Origin: Actinomycetota bacterium
GTDB taxonomy: Bacteria; Actinomycetota; Actinomycetes; Nanopelagicales; Nanopelagicaceae
Reading direction: 5' to 3'
Length of the DNA: 16,161 nucleotides
Assembly (NCBI GenBank): GCA_009702525.1
Contig: WLHW01000021.1
Coordinates: forward strand, 1-16,161
In this document: positions 7,488 to 13,458 of the stretch, one piece after another
Numbering within the stretch: the stretch's first letter is position 1
Layout of the letters: each line of letters opens with the position of its first letter
Notes under the pieces: model-generated
Databases searched by the model: none
Told to the model about the DNA's origin: nothing
What the model saw: the letters and a program-made list of their open reading frames with translations, nothing else
Position numbers and translations under genes: made by a program

Positions 7488-7892
7488 ATGTTTCAAGTTG
7501 AAGATATTGTGGGGGCTGTAGGTTTTTCAGTTATGACCGTTCGCCCAGGAGACACATCGGTAGCTATGGGTGTTGGTGACTTGCCGATTGTTGATCAATC
7601 TCAACTTCTAAATTTAATGGAGCATGCCGCCGTTATTTCTTTGGATGAGTATCTAGAGCCGGGTGAAACTACGATTTCGATTAGTACCGAATTGATCTCA
7701 CTAAGCCCTGCATCTATTGGCGCCGAACTTCGTGCAACATCGCGCTGCATTGAATTTGAAAATAGAGAGTTGACTTTCGAGTGTGAAATTTATGAAGGTG
7801 AGCGACAAGTTGCCGCTGCAATGATCAAAAGAGCGACGGTCGAGCGAGTATCTTTCCTCGCACGAACCGCCGCTCAATCGCTAATCTCTTAA
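7488..7892 (+). CDS. Hotdog-fold thioesterase-like protein (FlK-related)
   Basis: A 134-residue protein resembling the single-domain hotdog thioesterases of the fluoroacetyl-CoA thioesterase (FlK) group. The pattern is an N-terminal strand, the central helix LLNLMEHAAVISL (40-52), PGETTIS (58-64), and the two long strands SIGAELRATSRCIEFENRELTFECEIYEG. E45 sits where FlK has its catalytic Glu50. By my alignment the FlK histidine (His76) falls on S71, so the usual catalytic His is missing. Either the substrate and mechanism differ or the protein is a binding module. It follows rshA by three bases (TAG-AAC-ATG), so it should be expressed with SigH-RshA under stress. A role in acyl-CoA housekeeping during stress is only a guess. 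No membrane segment or signal is seen. Confidence 0.7.
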   Translation: MFQVEDIVGAVGFSVMTVRPGDTSVAMGVGDLPIVDQSQLLNLMEHAAVISLDEYLEPGETTISISTELISLSPASIGAELRATSRCIEFENRELTFECEIYEGERQVAAAMIKRATVERVSFLARTAAQSLIS

Positions 7893-7940
7893 TTAACGCT
7901 TTACTTTTAATTCTTTACCTGCAGCTACCTTACTTAATGG

Positions 7941-8330
7941 TTAAGCCTTCTTAGTTGCCCAGAAAATTTCTGCAATCTCATCAATCTTTGCAATTAATGA
8001 GTTTGCCACTGCAACATCTTGAGTTCCCTTAGTACCTGCAGCACCAGCGAGCTTTGTCGCCTCATTAAAGAGTGAGTGCAACTGTGGGTAAGCCTCGAAG
8101 TGTGGAGCCTTGAAATAATCAGTCCAGAGAACCCAAAGGTGCTCTTTTACTTGATGTGAGCGCTCTTCTTTGATTGCTACTGAACGTGAGCGGAAATCAG
8201 CGTCGGTATTTGCTGCATATTTTTCCATGCAGGCTTTTACCGATAGAGCTTCAATCTTGGCTTGGGCTGGATCGTAAACACCACATGGAAGATCGCAGTG
8301 GGCGTAAACAGTTGTCTTTGGTGTAAACAT
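7941..8330 (-). CDS. sodN: Nickel superoxide dismutase (SodN)
   Basis: Cytoplasmic Ni-dependent superoxide dismutase converting superoxide to peroxide and oxygen. The nickel hook HCDLPCGVY is intact: the mature enzyme would begin at H11, with C12, C16 and Y19 as the equivalents of H1, C2, C6 and Y9. Residues 1-10 (MFTPKTTVYA) are the propeptide that must be cut for Ni binding. The rest is helical, including ERSHQVKEHLWVLWTDYFK and a C-terminal KIDEIAEIFWATKKA, as in the four-helix subunit of the hexamer. I chose the ATG at 8330. AAAGGAGAG sits six bases before it, whereas a possible TTG start at 8336 would lie directly against that site. The total of 129 residues fits the family. It is divergent from sodX and convergent with the thioesterase gene. 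No other SOD gene is in the window. Confidence 0.96.
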   Translation of the reverse strand: MFTPKTTVYAHCDLPCGVYDPAQAKIEALSVKACMEKYAANTDADFRSRSVAIKEERSHQVKEHLWVLWTDYFKAPHFEAYPQLHSLFNEATKLAGAAGTKGTQDVAVANSLIAKIDEIAEIFWATKKA

Positions 8331-8336
8331 GGTCAA

Positions 8337-8345
8337 CTCTCCTTT
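8337..8345 (-). promoter_or_regulatory. Shine-Dalgarno site deciding the sodN start
   Basis: AAAGGAGAG on the minus strand ends six bases before the ATG at 8330. It abuts the in-frame TTG at 8334-8336, which therefore cannot be the real start. Confidence 0.75.
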
Positions 8346-8389
8346 ACATATATTCGCGTGAAACTTCTACTGGTGCCAGACTACCGTTC
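8346..8389. promoter_or_regulatory. sodN-sodX divergent promoter region
   Basis: The 59 bases between the two starts must hold both promoters. On the minus strand TAGTCT (8378-8383) could be a -10 for sodN, giving a leader of roughly 35-40 bases. On the plus strand TACCGT (8382-8387) lies just two bases before the sodX GTG, which is too close for an ordinary leaderless start. No clear -35 or regulator operator is visible, so the assignments are tentative. Confidence 0.3.
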
Positions 8390-8698
8390 GTGAGCAAATT
8401 TGGCACAGTCGTGGTCTCGGGCAACTCGATGGCCCCTACGTATAACGATGGTGATTGGCTCTTAGTTTTATGGATATCTGAGGCACCCGATCGAGCCCCC
8501 TTAGGCAGCATCGCCGTTATTGAACGTGAAGATCGCCCAGGTATTTTTCTTGTTAAGCGAATCCAAAAAGCGCATGCAGGAAATTACTGGGTAGAAGGAG
8601 ATAACAGTGAGAGTACGGATTCCCGATCGTGGGGATGGATCCCACCTAGCGAAATCGTAGGACGTGTACTTTTTAGATATCGTAAAAACAAGCTGTAA
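8390..8698 (+). CDS. sodX: SodN maturation peptidase, S26 family (SodX)
   Basis: Small S26 (signal-peptidase-like) serine protease, probably the enzyme that removes the SodN propeptide to expose the Ni-binding histidine. The 102 residues carry the Ser box GNSMAPT with catalytic Ser13, the Lys box FLVKRI with catalytic Lys56, and the downstream GDNSESTDSRSWG (70-82). Unlike type I signal peptidases it has no N-terminal membrane anchor, which fits cytoplasmic action on SodN. The start is a GTG; no ATG is available before the Ser box and no Shine-Dalgarno sequence is seen. The adjacent divergent sodN is the strongest support for the assignment. Its TAA directly abuts the kgd stop codon on the other strand (TAATTA). 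Without sodN nearby I would only have called it an S26 peptidase. Confidence 0.88.
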   Translation: MSKFGTVVVSGNSMAPTYNDGDWLLVLWISEAPDRAPLGSIAVIEREDRPGIFLVKRIQKAHAGNYWVEGDNSESTDSRSWGWIPPSEIVGRVLFRYRKNKL

Positions 8699-11600
8699 TT
8701 AGCGAGTAAAAGCTTCAAGCATTAATGCTTTTTGTTCATCTTCATGTAAATGGTGATTACCAGTTGCAGGAGATGCAGTTGCCCGGCGTGATACACGACG
8801 CAAAATGCGAGACCCAAATCCATGTCCACCATGTTGTTCAGATGTGCGCAGAGCAATATGTGACCAAGGACCTTGGTTAGCTGGCTCATCTTGAACCCAC
8901 AATAAATTCGCCTCAGGATGCTTATTTGCTTCAGCTACCATTTCATTAATTGGAAGTGGGTACAAAAGTTCTACACGCACAATTGCAGTAGAAGTTTCAC
9001 CAAGTTTTGTTCGCTCTGCCACAAGATCGTGATAAACCTTGCCTGAACAGAAGATAACGCGCGATGCATTTTTAACTGTCTCATCACTGATGACAGGTTG
9101 GAAATGACCACTTGTGAAATCGTAGATAGCCGATGCTGCAGCGCGCAGTCGAAGCATTGACTTTGGTGTAAATATAATTAATGGTCGGCGAGCTGGATTC
9201 TTTGCATGCCAGCGTAATAAGTGGAAGTACGACGCTGGATTAGACGGTTGTGCGACGGTCATATTCTGCTCAGCACATAGCTGTAAATAACGCTCGATAC
9301 GTGCAGAAGAGTGGTCTGGTCCTTGTCCTTCATAACCGTGTGGCAGAAGTAAGACTAGGGATGAACGCTCGCCCCATTTTTGAAGTGCAGAGGAAATAAA
9401 CTCATCAATAATTGTTTGTGCTCCGTTGGCAAAGTCTCCAAACTGACCCTCCCACAGAACTAGTGCGTCCTCGCGCTCAACGCTGTAGCCATATTCAAAG
9501 CCCATAGCTGCGTATTCGCTGAGCAATGAGTCGATAACAAAGAAGTGGTTTTCATCTTGATTAAGGGCACGAAGCGGTGTCCATTCGTTTCCATTTTCCT
9601 TATCGATGATGACTGCATGTCGATTACTAAATGTTCCACGTCGCGCATCTTGCCCAGCAAGGCGAATTGAATAGTCTTCTTTCAAAAGTGAACCGAATGC
9701 CAACATTTCTCCCGTTGACCAATCAATCGTTGCATCATTTAACGATTCAACGCGCTTAGCTAACTGAGGCAAAAGCTTAGGATGGACACTGAATCCTTCT
9801 GGAATTGCTAATTGAGTAGCTGCGATTTCCTGGGCAAGGCTTTCGCTGATTGATGTAATAATTTCATCGGCTTCAGGTGCAACGGGTGCCTTAAAGTTTG
9901 GATCAGTTTGAGTCTCTAAGTTATTTACTGCAGCAAAGACTGCTTCCAGTTGAGCTTGGTAGTCGCGTGCGACTTCTTCAGCCTCTTCAACTGTTATATC
10001 ACCACGGCCGATTAGGGCTTCAGTAAAGAGCGTACGAGTAGAGCGCTTCGCATCAATCATCTTGTACATCAATGGCTGAGTGAAACTTGGCTCATCACCC
10101 TCATTGTGTCCACGTCTGCGGTAGCAGACCATGTCGATTACTACATCTTTATGGAAAGTTTGGCGATATTCAAAGGCTAGCCGAGCAATGCGAACACAGG
10201 CTTCTGGATCATCACCATTGACGTGGAAAACTGGCGCTTGAATTATCTTGGCAAAGTCAGTCGAATATGTTGACGTGCGAGATGCGATTGGCGACGTCGT
10301 GAAGCCAACTTGGTTATTAATAACAATATGAATCGTTCCACCTGTGCGATATCCGGCTAACTGTGAGAGCTGGAGAACTTCAGCATTGACACCTTGACCG
10401 GCAAAGGATGCATCTCCGTGAAGCAAAATTGGCATAACAGAGTAAGCGTTTTTAACATTGAGTTTGTCTTGCTTGGCACGCACAATGCCTTCTAGAACTG
10501 GATTAACAGCCTCTAAGTGCGATGGATTAGCCGCTAAATAAATCTTCGTTGTGGCACCAGTGATAGATGTAAATACACCTTCAGTACCTAAGTGGTACTT
10601 AACATCGCCCGAACCCTGTACCTGGTTTTCGGCGTAATGACCTTGGAACTCTTGAAAAATCTGACCGTATGATTTTCCAGCAACGTTGGCTAGAACATTT
10701 AAACGACCACGGTGTGGCATTCCAATACAAACTTCATCTAGGCCACGATCTGCTGCACTTGATAGAACGGCATCCAGCAGTGGAATAACAGATTCTCCGC
10801 CTTCGAGTGAGAAACGCTTTTGCCCAACAAACTTTGTCTGCAAGAAAGTCTCAAATGCTTCGGCGCTATTGAGTTTATGTAGTACCCGTAAATGTTCATC
10901 GTGTGGGAATTTATCTGGAGTTACTTCAACTCTTTCTTGAATCCACTTGCGCTCGGCTGGATTTTCAATGTACATGTATTCAACGCCAACAGTGCGGCAA
11001 TATGAATCACGTAAGATTCCAAGAATTTTACGTAATTGCATAAACTTTTGGCCACCAAAGTCTCCAGTGGCAAATTCGCGATCCAGATCCCACAGAGTCA
11101 ATCCATGTGTAACAACATCTAAATCTGGATGTGAGCGTTGCTTGTATTCAAGTGGATCAATATCTGCCATTAAGTGACCGTGCGTACGGTAGGCGGTAAT
11201 TAACTGTTGAATTCGAGCTGTCTTATTGATTTGATCATCTTTGCCAAATTCAAAATCCTTAGCCCAACGGATTGGTTCGTATGGAATACGCAGGGCAGCA
11301 AAAATCTCATCATAGAAACCTTCCGCGCCAAGCAAATACTCGTTCATTCGCCGCAAGAAATCACCTGACTGGGCGCCTTGGATTACACGGTGATCGTAGG
11401 TGCTTGTGAGGGTAACGACTTTGCTAATTGCCATTCGCGCAAGAGTTTCATCGCTGGCTCCATGAAATTCAGCTGGATAATCAAGTGCGCCAACGCCAAG
11501 AATGAGGCCCTGTCCCTGCACTAAACGTGGTACCGAGTGAACGGTGCCGATTGTGCCAGGGTTAGTAATAGACATAGTTGTTCCGGCAAAATCTTCAACT

Positions 11601-12427
11601 GTTAAAGCACCGCTGCGAGCCTTTTTGATAACAGCTTCATATGCGCCCCAAAACTGTGCAAAATCTAAATCTTCACAGCCTTTTACTGATGGAACTAATA
11701 ATTGTCGTGAACCATCGGCTTTAGTTATATCAATAGCAATTCCTAAGTTGATGTGTTCCGGATGACCAACTGCTGGCTTTCCATCAATATCACCAAAGAA
11801 AGAATTCATCTCTGGCATTGCACGAACTGCTTTTATCATGGCATAAGCGATGATGTGGGTGAAGGAAACTTTTCCACCACGAGCACGTTTCATGTGATTG
11901 TTGATGACGATTCGATTATCAATCATCAACTTGGCAGGAACTGCACGTACCGAAGTTGCGGTTGGAACTGAAAGTGACGCTTCCATACTTTGCACAACAC
12001 GAGCAGCTACACCTCGAATTGGTTCTAGTGAAGATGCACTTGGTGTTACTAAAACTGGAACTGGTTTAACAACTGGATCTGCCGGAGTTGGCTGAGGCGT
12101 GGCGGTATCTCTCACAATTGGTTGTTGCGCTGGTGCTACTGGTGCCGCTGGTGCTGCTGGTGCGACAGGTGTAACTACGGCAGCAGGTGCGGGTGGAACA
12201 GTGATTGGTTTTTGTTGTTGCGCCTTTGGAACTGGTGGCAAGCCTTTTGACACTGGCGCAGTAGATGCCGCTGAGCTAGTCGTGCCTGATTGCGCAGGTG
12301 CAGAACCTGGTTTGTTAGTTTTAAAATACTCAACCCATGCAGGATCGACAGAAGTTGGGTCTGCTAAATAATGCTCGTACATCTCATCGACGAGCCAATC
12401 ATTTGCTCCAAAATCCTGTGCCGACAC
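8699..12427 (-). CDS. kgd: Multifunctional 2-oxoglutarate decarboxylase/dehydrogenase (E2-E1 fusion)
   Basis: Actinobacterial Kgd/OdhA, the ThDP-dependent E1 of 2-oxoglutarate dehydrogenase fused to an acyltransferase domain, linking isocitrate to succinyl-CoA. Order in the 1242-residue protein: a short N-terminal OdhA helix segment (WLVDEMYEHYLADP, 1-38); a Pro/Ala-rich linker (about 40-133); an E2-type catalytic domain (about 136-366) with H346 of DHRVIQG; then E1. E1 shows GMPHRGR at 569-575, the ThDP site GDASFAGQG from 671 to NN at 704-705, YRRRGHNEGDEP at 769-780, and the transketolase-like third domain with LLLPHGYEGQGPDHSS. No lipoyl domain is present, so lipoyl groups must come from a separate E2, as known for M. 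smegmatis and C. glutamicum. I start at GTG 12427 because AAGGAG lies seven bases upstream; the TTG at 12433 is one base from it. Confidence 0.96.
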   Translation of the reverse strand: MSAQDFGANDWLVDEMYEHYLADPTSVDPAWVEYFKTNKPGSAPAQSGTTSSAASTAPVSKGLPPVPKAQQQKPITVPPAPAAVVTPVAPAAPAAPVAPAQQPIVRDTATPQPTPADPVVKPVPVLVTPSASSLEPIRGVAARVVQSMEASLSVPTATSVRAVPAKLMIDNRIVINNHMKRARGGKVSFTHIIAYAMIKAVRAMPEMNSFFGDIDGKPAVGHPEHINLGIAIDITKADGSRQLLVPSVKGCEDLDFAQFWGAYEAVIKKARSGALTVEDFAGTTMSITNPGTIGTVHSVPRLVQGQGLILGVGALDYPAEFHGASDETLARMAISKVVTLTSTYDHRVIQGAQSGDFLRRMNEYLLGAEGFYDEIFAALRIPYEPIRWAKDFEFGKDDQINKTARIQQLITAYRTHGHLMADIDPLEYKQRSHPDLDVVTHGLTLWDLDREFATGDFGGQKFMQLRKILGILRDSYCRTVGVEYMYIENPAERKWIQERVEVTPDKFPHDEHLRVLHKLNSAEAFETFLQTKFVGQKRFSLEGGESVIPLLDAVLSSAADRGLDEVCIGMPHRGRLNVLANVAGKSYGQIFQEFQGHYAENQVQGSGDVKYHLGTEGVFTSITGATTKIYLAANPSHLEAVNPVLEGIVRAKQDKLNVKNAYSVMPILLHGDASFAGQGVNAEVLQLSQLAGYRTGGTIHIVINNQVGFTTSPIASRTSTYSTDFAKIIQAPVFHVNGDDPEACVRIARLAFEYRQTFHKDVVIDMVCYRRRGHNEGDEPSFTQPLMYKMIDAKRSTRTLFTEALIGRGDITVEEAEEVARDYQAQLEAVFAAVNNLETQTDPNFKAPVAPEADEIITSISESLAQEIAATQLAIPEGFSVHPKLLPQLAKRVESLNDATIDWSTGEMLAFGSLLKEDYSIRLAGQDARRGTFSNRHAVIIDKENGNEWTPLRALNQDENHFFVIDSLLSEYAAMGFEYGYSVEREDALVLWEGQFGDFANGAQTIIDEFISSALQKWGERSSLVLLLPHGYEGQGPDHSSARIERYLQLCAEQNMTVAQPSNPASYFHLLRWHAKNPARRPLIIFTPKSMLRLRAAASAIYDFTSGHFQPVISDETVKNASRVIFCSGKVYHDLVAERTKLGETSTAIVRVELLYPLPINEMVAEANKHPEANLLWVQDEPANQGPWSHIALRTSEQHGGHGFGSRILRRVSRRATASPATGNHHLHEDEQKALMLEAFTR
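8708..8733 (+). terminator. Possible weak terminator of sodX inside the kgd 3' end
   Basis: The perfect 14-base palindrome AAGCATTAATGCTT (8717-8730) is followed by TTT on the plus strand, and AAAAGC/GCTTTT offers an alternative stem. It lies ten bases after the sodX stop, within the last codons of kgd. The stem is short and AT-rich, so termination would be weak; it may be a coding accident. Confidence 0.3.
12124..12190. repeat. Low-complexity repeat encoding the Pro/Ala linker of Kgd
   Basis: Imperfect repeats of the type GCTGGTGCT (plus strand) encode PAAPAAPVAPA on the minus strand. They form the flexible linker between the N-terminal segment and the E2 domain. Such tracts vary in length between strains and generate spurious Gly/Ala-rich frames on the opposite strand. 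Confidence 0.65.
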
Positions 12428-12434
12428 TGGCAAA

Positions 12435-12440
12435 CTCCTT
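12435..12440 (-). promoter_or_regulatory. Shine-Dalgarno site deciding the kgd start
   Basis: AAGGAG on the minus strand has a seven-base spacer to GTG at 12427-12425 but only one base to the in-frame TTG at 12433, so the GTG is the start. Confidence 0.75.
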
Positions 12441-12460
12441 CTTGACCTGGATTACGCCTA

Positions 12461-12466
12461 AGCCTA
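12461..12466 (-). promoter_or_regulatory. Candidate -10 element of kgd
   Basis: TAGGCT on the minus strand would place the start of transcription about 25-30 bases before the kgd GTG, leaving room for the Shine-Dalgarno site. There is no good -35 at the usual distance, so confidence is low. Confidence 0.3.
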
Positions 12467-12495
12467 TCGGCTGTTCAGCGTGCTCTGAAATCAAA

Positions 12496-12525
12496 TGTGG
12501 CCGTCACGGCGCGAGATAGGCCACA
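12496..12525. repeat. Inverted repeat upstream of kgd
   Basis: TGTGGCC (12496-12502) and GGCCACA (12519-12525) form a perfect seven-base inverted repeat with a 16-base loop. Overlapping it is the odd palindrome GCCGTCACGGC (12500-12510). It lies between the small membrane protein gene and kgd, upstream of the candidate kgd -10. It could be an operator for kgd or a poor terminator for the upstream gene; the run after the stem on the minus strand (ATTTGATTTC) is not a real U-tract. Confidence 0.4.
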
Positions 12526-12560
12526 ATTTCCTGGCTGTGGGACGCAAAAGTTAAAGCCGG

Positions 12561-12932
12561 CTACTCAGGAATGGCTCGAAGGGCTGCTGCCAAGGTAGCT
12601 GCGGCAAGTGCTGCCAGAGGGATAGCCACCAACCAAAGCCCAGCTTGAATTTGGTAGGAGACAACTCCCAATGCAATCAGATTGGCAAGCACGGCAGGTG
12701 ATCGTCCAAAATATTTTCCTCTGCGATATCCCACTGCGGATGCTGCTAATCCACCGCTGCCAAGTACAACAAAGAGCAAGACACCTAGAAGTGGTTTAAA
12801 TTCGAAGGTATCGGCGGTAACAGTTAACTCGATCAACCAGATTCCTAATGCTCCAATTACTGCAGCTTCAACAAAGAGTAGGGATGCCACTACGGCGCGT
12901 GCCTTAGCTGCCTTGGCAGAATCCTTAGTCAT
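12561..12932 (-). CDS. Small four-helix membrane protein of unknown function
   Basis: A 123-residue hydrophobic protein that I do not recognise as a named family. A short basic N-terminus (MTKDSAKAAKAR) is followed by four membrane segments at about 14-36, 46-67, 78-92 and 96-116. A basic loop with YRRGKYFGR lies between the second and third. It should therefore sit in the cytoplasmic membrane with both ends probably inside. I prefer the ATG at 12932, preceded by TAATCT seven bases upstream, consistent with a leaderless message. An in-frame ATG at 12956 would add eight residues (MRWVNLSS) without a ribosome-binding site. It is upstream of kgd on the same strand but separated by more than 120 bases. 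Small proteins of this type are common hypothetical genes in Actinobacteria; no function can be inferred. Confidence 0.72.
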   Translation of the reverse strand: MTKDSAKAAKARAVVASLLFVEAAVIGALGIWLIELTVTADTFEFKPLLGVLLFVVLGSGGLAASAVGYRRGKYFGRSPAVLANLIALGVVSYQIQAGLWLVAIPLAALAAATLAAALRAIPE

Positions 12933-13413
12933 GGAGGACAGATTAACCCATCGCATCGACCATAGCCCGCTATTTTCTCATGATGGCATCCATGATTCGC
13001 AAACCCATCTTGCTGCCGCCTCATTTTTTTACGAACAGTTACGCCGTGAAATCGCTTTATCACAGCGCTCAAGTATCCATTTCAGCGTTATAAAAATTAT
13101 TTTTTCTCGATTGTCCGAAAATGGAATAAGACCAGAGATTGGCGCCGAAGACATTTTGCACTTTTCATACGAACTTCAAACTTTAACTCGAAGCGAAGAC
13201 TGTATAGGCCGCTTAGGTATAAATGAGTGCGTCATTCTGATCAGTGATGGGCACAGTGCAGCCGAACGACTCATTACTCGACTCCTACATGCGCAATCAC
13301 TATCGGTTAATAAAACCCTTCAAATCTCAATATCTATGGTGACATCAGTGTCAGGGGAAAGCGGTCTTGCGCTGATGAACCGCCTAGATCGTGAACCTTT
13401 ATCCACGCATTAG
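12931..13413 (+). CDS. Degenerate GGDEF-domain protein
   Basis: A 160-residue protein that is almost entirely one GGDEF-like domain. HDSQTHLAAASFFYEQL (21-37) matches the usual D-x-LTGLxNRRxF entry. FSVIKIIFSRL (51-61) is the central strand and RLGINEC (94-100) occupies the RxGGDEF position. The catalytic signature reads G96-I97-N98-E99-C100, so metal and GTP binding are probably lost. R87-S-E-D90 fits the inhibitory-site RxxD exactly five residues before the signature. A c-di-GMP receptor role is therefore possible; diguanylate cyclase activity is unlikely. The frame is open back to 12682, but that stretch is antisense to the membrane protein gene, so I start at ATG 12931. It ends 45 bases before cpaF, in the place where Tad loci often have a TadZ/CpaE-like gene. 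Confidence 0.65.
   Translation: MEDRLTHRIDHSPLFSHDGIHDSQTHLAAASFFYEQLRREIALSQRSSIHFSVIKIIFSRLSENGIRPEIGAEDILHFSYELQTLTRSEDCIGRLGINECVILISDGHSAAERLITRLLHAQSLSVNKTLQISISMVTSVSGESGLALMNRLDREPLSTH
12940..12945 (-). promoter_or_regulatory. Putative -10 element of the small membrane protein gene
   Basis: TAATCT on the minus strand ends seven bases before the ATG at 12932. Spacing matches a leaderless start. The site lies within the opening codons of the GGDEF-like gene on the plus strand. Confidence 0.4.
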
Positions 13414-13446
13414 TAAGCTCAACAGTAAGCACGTGAGCACCCGACC

Positions 13447-13452
13447 TAGATT
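13447..13452 (+). promoter_or_regulatory. Putative -10 element of cpaF, leaderless
   Basis: TAGATT ends exactly six bases before the cpaF ATG, the same layout as at aroA and SRAP, and there is no Shine-Dalgarno sequence. No consensus -35 is seen 17 bases upstream. The Tad genes may thus have their own promoter separate from the GGDEF-like gene. Confidence 0.45.
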
Positions 13453-13458
13453 TCCCTC

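Noticed and set aside
7893..7940. Terminator between the thioesterase gene and sodN
   Set aside because: The 48 bases are AT-rich with T runs but I could find no stem of useful length.
12099..12371. Gly/Ala-rich plus-strand frame opposite the Kgd linker
   Set aside because: It is the complement of the Pro/Ala repeat; the composition comes from the repeat and no start signal is present.
12682..12930. N-terminal extension of the GGDEF-like frame
   Set aside because: The stretch is antisense to a convincing membrane protein and reads as Thr/Ser/Ala-rich sequence with no domain; the GGDEF domain begins after the ATG at 12931.
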